Source: Nostoc paludosum FACHB-159 | GTDB taxonomy: Bacteria; Cyanobacteriota; Cyanobacteriia; Cyanobacteriales; Nostocaceae | Assembly: GCF_014698835.1 (NCBI RefSeq) | Contig: NZ_JACJTU010000040.1 | Span: 1-64,000 of the forward strand | Length of the DNA: 64,000 nucleotides | Direction of reading: 5' to 3' | Shown: in pieces, positions 37,529 to 46,703 of the stretch | How the letters are laid out: each line of letters begins with the position of its first letter | Numbering within the stretch: position 1 is the first letter of the stretch | The notes under the pieces: model-generated | What the model was told of the DNA's origin: nothing | Databases searched by the model: none | What the model saw: only the letters and a program-made list of their open reading frames with translations | Program-made: the position numbers and the translations under genes

Positions 37529-39166
37529 TTAATTTATGTTAATTTTTGTACCTTTAATCGTTATATTTTTCCCTTGAATCGTAATATCTTGACTTGATTC
37601 AATTTTAAACCCTCCATCGTTCATAGTCATAGTATTACCATTTTCATCGACTAAATTAATACCTTTGTCCGCCTCAGATAACTTCAAAATATTGCCCTTC
37701 GGTGTACTAAGTTCAATTAACTTATTTTCATCATCCAAAAGTATTTTTAGTGATTTTTTGGTGACGATCCCTTTTTTATTATTTTCCTGGGTTACTGCAA
37801 AACCAGGGGGTAAAGCGTTTTTCTCACTATACACTGCACCTAAAATTATGGCTTGTCTGGGATCGTCATTGATAAAGCCGAGAATCACTTCATCACCTAA
37901 TTCTGGTCTAAAAAAAATACCTCTTTCATTACCAGCATCCAAAGAAGCTAATCTAGCCCAAATAATACCATCTTTTTCAATTGACGGAATTCTGACTTTT
38001 ACCCTATATTCTTTATCGCGATCGCTTTCATATTTCTCAACAATCCCAATTTGTAAACCATGAATTGCCGGGACTAATCCTGCTGCTGGTATATCAATAA
38101 TATTATGATTTTGTTGAGCAAAAAACTCAGCAGATAAACCAAATTGTATGTCTGTCTGCCAACCTTGTTCATTAACTTGATGCCGAATTGCCGTCACTAA
38201 TGTTTTGCCATTGAAGCGTTTGCTGATACCAGCAATTTCCATCACTTCTCCTGGTTTAATATCAGCAAAACCTGGGACTTTGAGACGACCATTCAACATT
38301 GACAAACGACTTTTAAGTAATTTTGCGTTAGCCCAAACTTGTCTTTCTTGTTCGTCTATTTCTCCTGAGCTAACTAATTGATATTTGTCTGCACCAATAG
38401 TTTTTGCTAATTCTTCTGCTTTTAAATTACCCTGACTAATAAAAACATTTTTAGCTTTTTGAGGTGGTGATATACTTTGCGTTTTAATATCCCAAGCCGT
38501 ACTTTCTACCGATGCATATTGATGGCGAATATCAGCTGACATTTCAAATTCATAAATATCACTAATACCGTATTCAAAGGTATGTTTTGGTAACCCCTTA
38601 AGATTAGGTTGTTCTACAGTAATTTTGCCATCATCAACTAAAACCCAGTGACCATTGACATCTGCACGAGATACAATAAAATCCCAGTCTGTGCAGTAAT
38701 ATTGCACCATTTCTTTATGCTCTGGTTCAGTTTCAGCAATAGATGTAATTTCCAATCCCCAAGGTTCAATAATTTTGCTGATAATTTCGTTGTCTGCCAT
38801 CTCTCGAAAAACAGCGCTTTTCCTTTGATGAGTTAGTTTAATTGCTGCATCTTTTAAATCAACAGTTAACAGAGAACCATATCGATCTGATTGCAGAGAA
38901 TGTTTAACTACAATCCCCTCAAAAACTGTAGCTTCGTTTTGGCGATCGCCTTCATAGCGCAGCTTGATTTCGATATTATTACCAGGTTTAAAAAAATCTG
39001 TGTTGCTAATAGCAAACTCTCGTTTCGTAGCGTCACCATCTAATAAAATTATTTGAGCTATGGGGATTTTATTGACCTCTCTGATAATGTCAATTGACAT
39101 GACGTTATATTCAGGGTTCATTGTTGACCCATCATTCAAAATTGTGACTGTGACAACACCACTCAT
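37529..39166 (-). CDS. CIS spike protein, VgrG-like (Afp8-like)
   Basis: Protein of 545 aa. The N-terminal 340 residues follow the gp27-like hub (GDATKREFAISNTDFFKPGN, RQNEATVFEGIVVKHSL). An OB-fold follows (about 370-455) with LQIGIVEKYESD, YRVKVRIPSIEKDGIIWARLAS, and GDEVILGFINDDPRQAIILGAVY, the conserved gp5/baseplate-V signature. The end is a beta-helical needle with repeated short strands (ITIQGKNITIKGTKININ). No lysozyme or effector domain is inserted. It forms the trimeric central spike that the tube pushes through the target membrane. Confidence 0.9.
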   Translation of the reverse strand: MSGVVTVTILNDGSTMNPEYNVMSIDIIREVNKIPIAQIILLDGDATKREFAISNTDFFKPGNNIEIKLRYEGDRQNEATVFEGIVVKHSLQSDRYGSLLTVDLKDAAIKLTHQRKSAVFREMADNEIISKIIEPWGLEITSIAETEPEHKEMVQYYCTDWDFIVSRADVNGHWVLVDDGKITVEQPNLKGLPKHTFEYGISDIYEFEMSADIRHQYASVESTAWDIKTQSISPPQKAKNVFISQGNLKAEELAKTIGADKYQLVSSGEIDEQERQVWANAKLLKSRLSMLNGRLKVPGFADIKPGEVMEIAGISKRFNGKTLVTAIRHQVNEQGWQTDIQFGLSAEFFAQQNHNIIDIPAAGLVPAIHGLQIGIVEKYESDRDKEYRVKVRIPSIEKDGIIWARLASLDAGNERGIFFRPELGDEVILGFINDDPRQAIILGAVYSEKNALPPGFAVTQENNKKGIVTKKSLKILLDDENKLIELSTPKGNILKLSEADKGINLVDENGNTMTMNDGGFKIESSQDITIQGKNITIKGTKININ

Positions 39167-39171
39167 TATTT

Positions 39172-39894
39172 TTATACTTCTTTAACTGGCGGTAGCTTTA
39201 TATTTATTCCTGGTTTTAACTTTCTGAAGTTATTAAGATTATTAGCACGAGCAAGCTGAATGTAATAGGCAGAATTACCGTATATTTCTTGAGCCATCAC
39301 AGGCAATTTATCTCCACCTTTGATAGTTCTAGAGTGGGATAAATCTGGCGAGCTTTTATTTTCTTTTTTAATGCGCTTTGAATCTTGGATATCACCGATA
39401 AAAACTGTATCTAACTCAGCCCTTATCGGTTGTCCACTGCGGTTGAAAAGCGTATAGTTAACATTAACAGATTCCAGACGGCAATCAAAAATTAAGTCTC
39501 CCCATTCAATTTTGAGAAATTTAGGTTCATGGCTCTTGCCATCCATATAAGTAGTTAGCTCAAGAAAGCGATTTACTTGTTTGTAAATATCTTTCGTTCC
39601 TTTCAGCTTGCCAAGGAATGCAGCAGCCGCAAACCCAGAAAGCCCATAATCTGCTACTCCTGTGTCATCTAAAATCAACTTGAGAGATAACTTCTGAGGT
39701 TTGCTCAGAGAATATTTAGCAGTGCGCCCACTAGTATTAATTCCTTGATAAGATTGATAAACATTTTCGTATGTTAAGGAATAAGATTCAGGATTAAACA
39801 TAGCTTCAAAGGTTTCTTGTGGTAAACCAATCCGAAGTCTATTTCCATAAACACAAATTTTTAACTTTTCTAATTTAAAAGGGTTTTTAAGCAT
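39172..39894 (-). CDS. CIS tube/hub adaptor with LysM domain (Afp7-like)
   Basis: Protein of 240 aa. The N-terminal 180 residues match the CIS-tube family (ETFEAMFNPESYSLTYENVYQ, then LSLKLILDDTG). A single LysM-type domain lies at about 185-238 (GDKLPVMAQEIYGNSAYYIQLARANNL, shown by its key residues GD, YG, and NNL, ending in PGINIKLPP). In Afp/PVC this protein joins the tube to the spike. It is followed after 5 bp by the spike gene. Confidence 0.88.
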   Translation of the reverse strand: MLKNPFKLEKLKICVYGNRLRIGLPQETFEAMFNPESYSLTYENVYQSYQGINTSGRTAKYSLSKPQKLSLKLILDDTGVADYGLSGFAAAAFLGKLKGTKDIYKQVNRFLELTTYMDGKSHEPKFLKIEWGDLIFDCRLESVNVNYTLFNRSGQPIRAELDTVFIGDIQDSKRIKKENKSSPDLSHSRTIKGGDKLPVMAQEIYGNSAYYIQLARANNLNNFRKLKPGINIKLPPVKEV

Positions 39895-39903
39895 ATATTT
39901 TCC

Positions 39904-40068
39904 TTATCTTTCTCGCTTACGCTCCAAGATTTTTAGTACCTGTGCCACACAAGCAGCAATGATTTCTTGTTTTTGGTCAGAATTGCCTTCAATTGGAGAT
40001 TTGTGATTAATATCATTACTATCGACAATGTTGGCACGAATAATTAATTCTTTAATTTCTACGGGCAT
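39904..40068 (-). CDS. Small DUF5908-type CIS protein (Afp6-like position)
   Basis: A 54-aa protein too short for most gene finders. It starts MPVEIKELIIRANIV, the typical opening of DUF5908 proteins, has a polar middle with NHKSPIEG and a helical, basic end (ILERKRER). It is tightly packed, 2 bp after the second tube gene and 9 bp before the LysM gene, exactly where eCIS clusters keep this small protein. Its role in tube/hub assembly is unknown. Confidence 0.75.
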   Translation of the reverse strand: MPVEIKELIIRANIVDSNDINHKSPIEGNSDQKQEIIAACVAQVLKILERKRER

Positions 40069-40070
40069 AG

Positions 40071-40553
40071 CTAAATACTCACACTTTGAAATCTTGCGTA
40101 GGCTAATTCCATCGTATCTATAACTACTGTATTGGCACTAGCATCTAGATCGGAGACTGTCCATTTCACGGGATAAGCTCTTTTAAATAACCAGCTAAAA
40201 AGAGGGATACTATTCTCATTCAGCAACATAACTAAGACATTGCTAGGTGTAAATCTCATAGAACTCATGGCAATATTAAACTCTGTAGTCAGAGGAGAAC
40301 CAATCACCATCCCTCTTTCTAAAACTAGATTATTATAAGTGACATGAGTAGGCAAACGATGTCTGAATATATTCTCACCACCTTCACGAATGTCTGTTGT
40401 CTCTATTTCGGCAGAAATTCCGGATACTTTTTGAAACCGAATATCTAACGGATTAGGCACAATTCCGGCAATGAAAAAGACAACCATAAAATAAAATCCA
40501 ACAGGGGGATTTTCTGTCAAAGTAAGTTCCGGAATAGGAAATTTATCTGCCAT
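40071..40553 (-). CDS. CIS tail tube protein (second)
   Basis: Protein of 160 aa of the T4 gp19-like tube family. Visible blocks are GFYFMVVFFIAGI (first strand), KVSGISAEIETTDIREGGE, LERGMVIGSPLT, and WTVSDLDASANTVVIDTMELAYARF at the end. It is a diverged paralogue of the tube protein encoded just upstream, as in Afp1/Afp5, where one paralogue lies at the baseplate end. The longer hydrophobic N-terminus distinguishes it from its partner and may fit the first ring on the hub. Confidence 0.88.
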   Translation of the reverse strand: MADKFPIPELTLTENPPVGFYFMVVFFIAGIVPNPLDIRFQKVSGISAEIETTDIREGGENIFRHRLPTHVTYNNLVLERGMVIGSPLTTEFNIAMSSMRFTPSNVLVMLLNENSIPLFSWLFKRAYPVKWTVSDLDASANTVVIDTMELAYARFQSVSI

Positions 40554-40601
40554 CTCACTAGAATTTTTGGAAAAGTCAAGGAAAAAAATAAAAATGAGTA
40601 A

Positions 40602-41063
40602 TTATCCTGGATAGTCAATCTTGAGATCGTTAGCCATTAGATCTAAACTCTCAATAGCAACTTCATTGCTAGTTGCATTAAATGATGGTGCATCTAATTT
40701 TTTGGGAAAAGCATTTATCGCTGTCCAAGAGACAACTGCTGCACCTGTTTCATCTAATAAGTCAATGCGAATATCGCGCTTGGCTACAGTGTTCAATTTA
40801 ACGCTACTAATCCAACTAAATAAATAGCTGTCTTTTCGGACTATGCCTTTTTTTAGGCTTAAGTTAACAGGAGTGCTTAATCCTGGCATGTGCTTTGCCC
40901 CATCTTTATAACTCATGCCATCTCTATAAGTTATGGTTTCATATTCAATGCTTAATCCTGATACTTCTGAGAAAGCGTGGGAATCATCTCCATCTATGGT
41001 GACCCGATAATAAAAGACAGGAATTGGATAATTATTTTTGATATCTTCTGCTGAGGTTGCCAT
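40602..41063 (-). CDS. CIS tail tube protein (first, probably main)
   Basis: Protein of 153 aa of the gp19/Hcp-like tube family. It has PIPVFYYRVTIDG, EVSGLSIEYETITYRDGMS, a KKGIVRKDSYLFSWI turn, and a C-terminal EVAIESLDLMAND strand. Its position immediately after the sheath gene and its length fit the major tube subunit that polymerises inside the sheath. Confidence 0.9.
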   Translation of the reverse strand: MATSAEDIKNNYPIPVFYYRVTIDGDDSHAFSEVSGLSIEYETITYRDGMSYKDGAKHMPGLSTPVNLSLKKGIVRKDSYLFSWISSVKLNTVAKRDIRIDLLDETGAAVVSWTAINAFPKKLDAPSFNATSNEVAIESLDLMANDLKIDYPG

Positions 41064-41227
41064 GATTTATTTGTCCTTAATTTAAGTGTCCTTAGTTCTT
41101 TTAGGGGACTTGGAGAAAATAAATTATCCAATTTACTTCGATAATACTTTTGTTTGTCTCCCCTGCCCCCTGTTCCCTTGCCATCAAAGCAATGGGATTT
41201 TTTTTATTGGAAAGTCCCAGAATTTCT

Positions 41228-42595
41228 CTATGCTTGCTGTAACTTATGAGAGAATTTTAGAATAATAAACTCAGCCGGCCGAACTGCTGCAAGACCAATT
41301 TCTACAATCATGCGTCCTTCTAAAATATCCTGCGCGGTCATACTTTTACCGAGTCCAATATTGACAAAATAAGCCTGTTCTGGTGTTGTACCAGCCAGCG
41401 CACCTTGTCGCCATAATCCCTCTAAATAACTTTCAATTAAAGATTTCACTTTTAGCCAGGTGATGGCATTATTAGACTCAAAAACAACAAATGCGGTGGC
41501 TTTTTGAATTGATTCTTCAATGAGATTGAATAGTCGCCGCACAGGTATATAGCGCCATTCATTGTCATTGCCAGCTAAAGTTCTTGCACCCCAAATTAAG
41601 GTTCCTTTTCCGGTAAAACTGCGAATAGCATTGATGGATTTACCTGCGGTGGGATCTATGTTGAGATTTTCTTGTTCCTCGTTGCTAATTTTTACTGTAG
41701 GAGCAAGTACCGATGCCAAACTAACATTAGCAGGTGCTTTCCAAACTCCCTTGTCCCTATCTACTCTGGCATATACTCCTGCGACAGCAGCACTTGGAGG
41801 TAATACAACTCGCTTTTTACCTATCTCTGTCTGAATTTTGTTGTAGAGATCGGTTCTTTGGGTTTTACTGTCAGTTAACTTTTCATCTTGTGCATCAGCA
41901 GTTTCTCCAACTCCTTTGATAGTTACAGAATCATCGGTGTAATAGTAATTAAGCGAGGTTTGCAAATAAGGATAATAAGCTGCACCATACTTTAATTCGT
42001 CTGTTTCTGTGCCAATAGCATCTCGGAATTTATTAACTCCCCCTGTCTTATCTTTTTTCTCTGCTAGAACATCGAAAATGGCAAATCTATCTTTTAACTT
42101 ATTGCATTGCTTCAAAGCTTGCTGACAAAGCGCGTAATAATCTATTTCGCTTAAGTTGACTGCATCAGCCAGTAGTATTAAAGTAGGTTCATCTTCTTTT
42201 TCTAAAGCTGATAAACCTGCTTCAAAATCAGCTTTTTTCAAAGCTTCTGTGCCGTATTGCCCTACCGAAACTATATAACAACTACCCCCACCATTATCAA
42301 AATACAGGCGCAAGGCATAATACATTAAATATTTGAGTTCAGGAGTGCTAATGCTACTAATTACACCTGCATCAGTTGTCACCTCAAAATTAGATGCTTG
42401 AGCTTTTCCAAACAAAGTTTCATACTCAAGGAGCGAACTAATGCGAGTTGGTTTTTTAGTTAAATCTTCATCATCTTTTAGAGCTTTTTCTGTGTAACCG
42501 ATAAAGGCAGGAATCGCTGTAGATACATCGGCGACTGAGGGGGGAAATATTGAAATTTCTTCAACATAAACGTTGGGAGTTTTATAAGTTACCAT
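41228..42595 (-). CDS. CIS contractile tail sheath protein
   Basis: Protein of 455 aa. The N-terminus, KTPNVYVEEISIFPPSVADVSTAIPAFIGYTEKA, is the conserved sheath handle (shown by PNVYVEEI and PAFIGYTE). A variable outer domain occupies about 170-300. The conserved C-terminal core has AGVYARVDRDKGVWKAPAN, RSFTGKGTLIWGARTLAG, YIPVRRLFNLIEESIQKAT and a long helix ending in HKLQQ. This is the only sheath gene in the window, whereas Afp and PVC have three. Sheath contraction powers injection. Confidence 0.93.
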   Translation of the reverse strand: MVTYKTPNVYVEEISIFPPSVADVSTAIPAFIGYTEKALKDDEDLTKKPTRISSLLEYETLFGKAQASNFEVTTDAGVISSISTPELKYLMYYALRLYFDNGGGSCYIVSVGQYGTEALKKADFEAGLSALEKEDEPTLILLADAVNLSEIDYYALCQQALKQCNKLKDRFAIFDVLAEKKDKTGGVNKFRDAIGTETDELKYGAAYYPYLQTSLNYYYTDDSVTIKGVGETADAQDEKLTDSKTQRTDLYNKIQTEIGKKRVVLPPSAAVAGVYARVDRDKGVWKAPANVSLASVLAPTVKISNEEQENLNIDPTAGKSINAIRSFTGKGTLIWGARTLAGNDNEWRYIPVRRLFNLIEESIQKATAFVVFESNNAITWLKVKSLIESYLEGLWRQGALAGTTPEQAYFVNIGLGKSMTAQDILEGRMIVEIGLAAVRPAEFIILKFSHKLQQA

Positions 42596-42619
42596 GTTTC
42601 AATCCTTGTTTTTGAATTT

Positions 42620-43459
42620 TTATAGATATTTGAGGACATTAATTACTTGGATTCCATTATAATTAGGCGGGTTAGGTAAATGTTCTATCCACACAGTTGA
42701 ATTACTACTTTCACTGTTTTTCTTTTTTAAAAGCTGAATATTTTTTATTCCTGCTTCCTGACAAGCAATTTCTGAGTCAGATATAAAGAGATATTGTTGA
42801 GTTTGAGGGAATTGTTGCTTAAGAAGCGAAAATATAGGGTCTGTTTTTTCAGCTTGGGCGCTTGTAAATCTAGTAAATTTAATTTCTGTTTTCCTAGATG
42901 TATCTTTATCTTTAATCAAGAACTCATCGCCATTAGTTTCACTATCAGTGAGCAAGTAATAATGCCATTGTTGTTTTTTAGCTTGAAAATTAATTTTATA
43001 TTCACTGGCCTGATGCAAAATTTGAGATATAGAGGAGCGATTATAAATATCGACAATGCCAAAAATATTTTGTCCTCTGGGCAATTTCCTATCAGACAAT
43101 TTAGTTTGAGTTATTTCTAAGTCTGATACTTCAATATTACTATGGTTTTTATTATTAAATTGATAAATAACATTATCAACAGGTTTCCAGTCAATTTCTG
43201 TGAAATCTATAAATTCTTTATTTTTGAGTTTTAATATAAAACTAAATTGCAAATTTTCAGCAAGTTCTATCCAAAGCTTGCTTTCTGAATCTACTGGTGC
43301 AATTATCACTATTCCGTTAACTTGGTTTTTGACAATCAGACGATGACCGCTAAGTATCTTCTGACATTGACTTGTTGGTTCAAGACTGAAGTCAGAGCAT
43401 ACTCGATCTCGATAATATTCGTGAATAATCCTCAATTCAAATAGTTGTTTATAATGCAT
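42620..43459 (-). CDS. CIS-cluster protein of unknown function
   Basis: Protein of 279 aa between the DUF4255 and sheath genes, with 24-35 bp gaps on both sides, so it is an integral part of the operon. It begins MHYKQLFELRIIHEYYRD, a pattern seen in eCIS-linked proteins of other phyla, is rich in beta strands, and has no signal peptide, transmembrane helix or known motif. It ends in NYNGIQVINVLKYL, close to the stop. A sheath or collar chaperone or a cap accessory is possible. The call is limited to the operon context. Confidence 0.65.
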   Translation of the reverse strand: MHYKQLFELRIIHEYYRDRVCSDFSLEPTSQCQKILSGHRLIVKNQVNGIVIIAPVDSESKLWIELAENLQFSFILKLKNKEFIDFTEIDWKPVDNVIYQFNNKNHSNIEVSDLEITQTKLSDRKLPRGQNIFGIVDIYNRSSISQILHQASEYKINFQAKKQQWHYYLLTDSETNGDEFLIKDKDTSRKTEIKFTRFTSAQAEKTDPIFSLLKQQFPQTQQYLFISDSEIACQEAGIKNIQLLKKKNSESSNSTVWIEHLPNPPNYNGIQVINVLKYL

Positions 43460-43494
43460 AATCTAGACGATATGTATTATTTTTTAGAAAAAAT

Positions 43495-44070
43495 TTAGAT
43501 AGTTGAAGTCAGAACTACGTTATCAGTTATATCAGAGCCAACTTCCACTGTATCCGCATCTGTAAAGACAACCATTCTGATTTTATAAATGGCTGAAGGC
43601 ATGTAAGACATTCCCAAACCAGCCCAAACCTCTCTTTGTTCTGTAAAAGACAAATTGACAAGTTCAAGGGTCAATTTATCTATTTCAGAATTCAGCGTTG
43701 GAGAGTTGTGCTGATTGAATAAGCGATGACTTTGAAAAAATTTGATAATTAGGGATAAAAATTGTAAAGATTGCCTGTAATCGGTAAAATTTGCAGCAAA
43801 GAGAACATATAAATTGAGATAGATATTAGGGCTTTTTGGTGGGTTACCACCTTGATTAGGCATCCGTTCATAGGCTGCTCCAGAACGAAAAGTATAGTCT
43901 TCTTCTACGTTGACTAGCAAGGTAGTAATGGCATCATTTTGGAAGGAAAGCTCTTTTTGATTTCGATCGCTAACAAATACGACTTCAAAGTCCTGCGCTC
44001 CGGTTTTGACTCGGATGTAGGTGTTAAGTTGTTCTTTGAGGAATGAAAGGACATGCTCTATCATAGGCAA
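43495..44070 (-). CDS. CIS DUF4255 protein (Afp16-like cap/tail terminator)
   Basis: Protein of 191 aa. The N-terminus, IEHVLSFLKEQLNTYIRVK, and the central ITTLLVNVEEDYTFRS, NIYLNLYVLFAANFTDY and FFQSHRLFNQHN blocks match DUF4255 (Pvc16 N-terminal) proteins. These cap the tube and sheath end and fix tail length together with the tape measure. It is the first gene of the tightly packed structural operon. Confidence 0.9.
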   Translation of the reverse strand: MPMIEHVLSFLKEQLNTYIRVKTGAQDFEVVFVSDRNQKELSFQNDAITTLLVNVEEDYTFRSGAAYERMPNQGGNPPKSPNIYLNLYVLFAANFTDYRQSLQFLSLIIKFFQSHRLFNQHNSPTLNSEIDKLTLELVNLSFTEQREVWAGLGMSYMPSAIYKIRMVVFTDADTVEVGSDITDNVVLTSTI

Positions 44071-44747
44071 TAATAATTAATTTTTCCTATTCAAACCAAC
44101 ACGTTATTCCTAGAACATGACAATTGTTAGCTACCAAAAACAGTTTTGATAACTAATTAAGAGCTAAGAGTCTATTTATAAAGTAAATATTAGGTAAAAG
44201 AGGCAGGATGAGTGCAGCTTTCCTCCGTTGGCGTAGCCCAACCCAGGCATCGCAACTGCCTGTATTATGGTTATGCGAGGATTTAGCAGTTTAAGAAAGT
44301 GAGAATTACCCGCAGAATACCCTATTTATCAGTGGGTTAAGCCTTGCTATAACGCACCCGAAAATTTAAGGTTTACTTTATAAATCCGCTCTAACTAGCA
44401 AAATGAAGAACTCGTATTTTTTGTGACTATTCACTACTTAAACAATAGTGCTGAGTATAACAACAACATTGTCTGTCAAGTTAAACACAAAATATATCTT
44501 TACATTTTATATTTGGTTAAAAATATATTTTGAAATTATTGACGTTGCTGAATTTAGGTATGAAAATGGTTAAGTGATTTGTGTGATTTAAAAATTCTTA
44601 TTCCAGACGCTTAAAATAGCGTAGGTTTACACTACAAATCATACATATAATCAAAAACCTCAAATTATTAATCTTAATTCTAGCGATCGCCAACTAAAAA
44701 CCAAATTATTACATGGCAATTTAGTATCTAAAATTGTGGCGATAGAA
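44071..44747. other. A+T-rich leader of the CIS structural operon
   Basis: About 680 bp between the ATPase gene and the structural operon. It must carry the main structural promoter unless the operon is read through from the ATPase gene. One HIP1 site lies near 44680. A frame of 28 codons at 44210 uses a dispersed repeat (CGTTGGCGTAGCCCAAC) and is not a gene. No terminator was recognised. Confidence 0.4.
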
Positions 44748-46703
44748 CTAGATCCATCCTTTAGTTTCCTGATCATTTAATAATCTTTTCAATTTGAGAT
44801 ATTCCCGTTGTGCGGCTTGTAGGATGTGTTTCATCATCACTGGTTCATCGGTATCGGCTGCGAGAAAAGCGGCATTCATGGCAATATTGCGGATATTACC
44901 GCCAGCAACCTTGAGTTGTCCTAATTTTTCGTAGTCTAAACCTTGGGTGGGTGTTTGAGACGGGAAAATACGCTGCCAAATTTCGGTACGTGAGGAGGTT
45001 TCTGGAAATGGAAAAGCAACCATAAAGCGGATACGGCGCAAAAACGCAGAATCTAAAGCATTTTTTAAATTTGTGGTCAGAATCGCCAAACCTTGATATG
45101 CTTCCATACGCTGGAGTAAATAAGATACTTCTACATTTGCATGGCGATCGTGACTATCTTGGACTTCTGTACGTTTGCCAAATAGAGAATCTGCTTCATC
45201 AAATAGTAAAATTATTCCTCCGGTTTCGGCTGCTGTGAATATGCGCTCCAAATTCTTTTCTGTTTCACCGATATATTTACTCACTACAGCACTTAGGTCA
45301 ATGCGGTAAAGATCGAGACGAAATTGATTTGCTAATACCTCTGCTGCCATAGTTTTACCAGTTCCGCTTTCCCCGTGAAATAGGGCACTAATCCCTAATC
45401 CGCGGCTACCTTTGCCTGCAAAACCCCATTCTTGGTAAACTTTTGCGCGTTGTCGCAGCTGAGTGGCTATATCTGCGAGTACCTGGCGTTGTTGTTCCGG
45501 TAACACTAAGTCATCCCAAGTAGCAGATGTATCTATGCGTTGGGCTAAACCATCGATACTAGGACGGGCTTGATGGCGGCAGAAATCCCATAAGTTGGCG
45601 TGGGGAGTGTCAGAGGTATCGGTATGTGCCTTTTGAAGTTTAAATTGCAGACAGGCTGCTTGAATAGTGGCGTTGCTGAGGTTAAATTGAGATACTAACT
45701 TGGTAATCTCTCCATTCAATTGGTTGCTTTGGGTGCCAAGATGGGTTGCCCAAATCCCTGCTTGTTCTTGATAGCTGAGTTGAGGTACATCAAAGGTAAT
45801 GAGATGATTGTGTTTAACCTGTAGCCGTTGCGTACTAGAAATAATCACAGGTGTTTGCAGATGTTCCACAAACTGGGAAACAGTGAAAGCCGGTTTTGGC
45901 TCATTCGAGAAAATATCATCACAGTCCAGTAACAGCAGACTATTATTTAATAACGCTTCCCTTTCCCAACGTTGTTTGATTTGGTAAATTTCGTTAGGGG
46001 ATTGGGTAAGCACCGCCGCAGACATGACATGCAAATTATAGCCAAGGCGAATAGATGCAGCTTTGGCTATGGCATATTTAGCGGTTATTTCCATACCACA
46101 TAGTTGCAACGTAGGAGAAGAGGAGGAAAGCTCAGACCAAATAGCAACTAATTGTTCTACAATCTTTTCCTGGGAGGGAGCTAAGGGTATTTGCTCAAGG
46201 TGAAGGGGAAGCGGATGGACAAAACCCATTAATTGCTCATCAAAAGCTGCTTCTCCAACTAGATAACTGAGAATTCGTGGATTGATGCGGAAGGGGGCTT
46301 GCGTAAGGGTAAAGCCAGTACCAATTTCAATTAATCGCCAGGATTGTAAAGGATTTTGGGGAGAAAGCACAGACCAACTGGCTTGAGGAAAGGTGGTTAA
46401 AGCTAAGGCAAGAGTAGGATAATTTAATTGCGGATTTCCCTGGACTTTAGCACATAATTGGGCAACGGTGGGGTCAATCTCCAGGGCAGTGCACAGAAGG
46501 AGGATATCCCGTTCAAATTCAGTGAGGTAGAAGAGGCGACATAAATTCGCCAAGGCAGATGTAGGTAATATTGTTTCGTTGGGAAGGGGTTGTGGCGCTT
46601 TATTTTCGAGCTTATTTTCTAGATATTGACGAATATAGCCAGTAGCTTGAATTAGTGTAGCAAGGTTTTCTTGATGCCAATGGGATATGGGGGATGTTTT
46701 CAT
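44748..46703 (-). CDS. CIS AAA+ ATPase (Afp15-like)
   Basis: Protein of 651 aa. The N-terminal 390 residues are the helical and degenerate-ATPase region found in Afp15-type proteins, with a possible inactive site near LLLLDCDDIF (about 256). The C-terminal AAA+ domain has Walker A GESGTGKT (444-451), Walker B ILLFDEAD (498-505), sensor 1 in ILTTN and arginine-finger region FLRRIRF. It assists assembly or disassembly of the particle; it is not a part of the mature particle in Afp/PVC. It is upstream of the structural genes by 677 bp and may have its own promoter. Confidence 0.88.
   Translation of the reverse strand: MKTSPISHWHQENLATLIQATGYIRQYLENKLENKAPQPLPNETILPTSALANLCRLFYLTEFERDILLLCTALEIDPTVAQLCAKVQGNPQLNYPTLALALTTFPQASWSVLSPQNPLQSWRLIEIGTGFTLTQAPFRINPRILSYLVGEAAFDEQLMGFVHPLPLHLEQIPLAPSQEKIVEQLVAIWSELSSSSPTLQLCGMEITAKYAIAKAASIRLGYNLHVMSAAVLTQSPNEIYQIKQRWEREALLNNSLLLLDCDDIFSNEPKPAFTVSQFVEHLQTPVIISSTQRLQVKHNHLITFDVPQLSYQEQAGIWATHLGTQSNQLNGEITKLVSQFNLSNATIQAACLQFKLQKAHTDTSDTPHANLWDFCRHQARPSIDGLAQRIDTSATWDDLVLPEQQRQVLADIATQLRQRAKVYQEWGFAGKGSRGLGISALFHGESGTGKTMAAEVLANQFRLDLYRIDLSAVVSKYIGETEKNLERIFTAAETGGIILLFDEADSLFGKRTEVQDSHDRHANVEVSYLLQRMEAYQGLAILTTNLKNALDSAFLRRIRFMVAFPFPETSSRTEIWQRIFPSQTPTQGLDYEKLGQLKVAGGNIRNIAMNAAFLAADTDEPVMMKHILQAAQREYLKLKRLLNDQETKGWI

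Noticed and set aside
24075..46703. Prophage or type VI secretion system
   Set aside because: No capsid, terminase, integrase or lysis genes, and no TssJLM membrane complex; DUF4255, DUF5908, LysM adaptor and the Afp15-like ATPase are eCIS markers.
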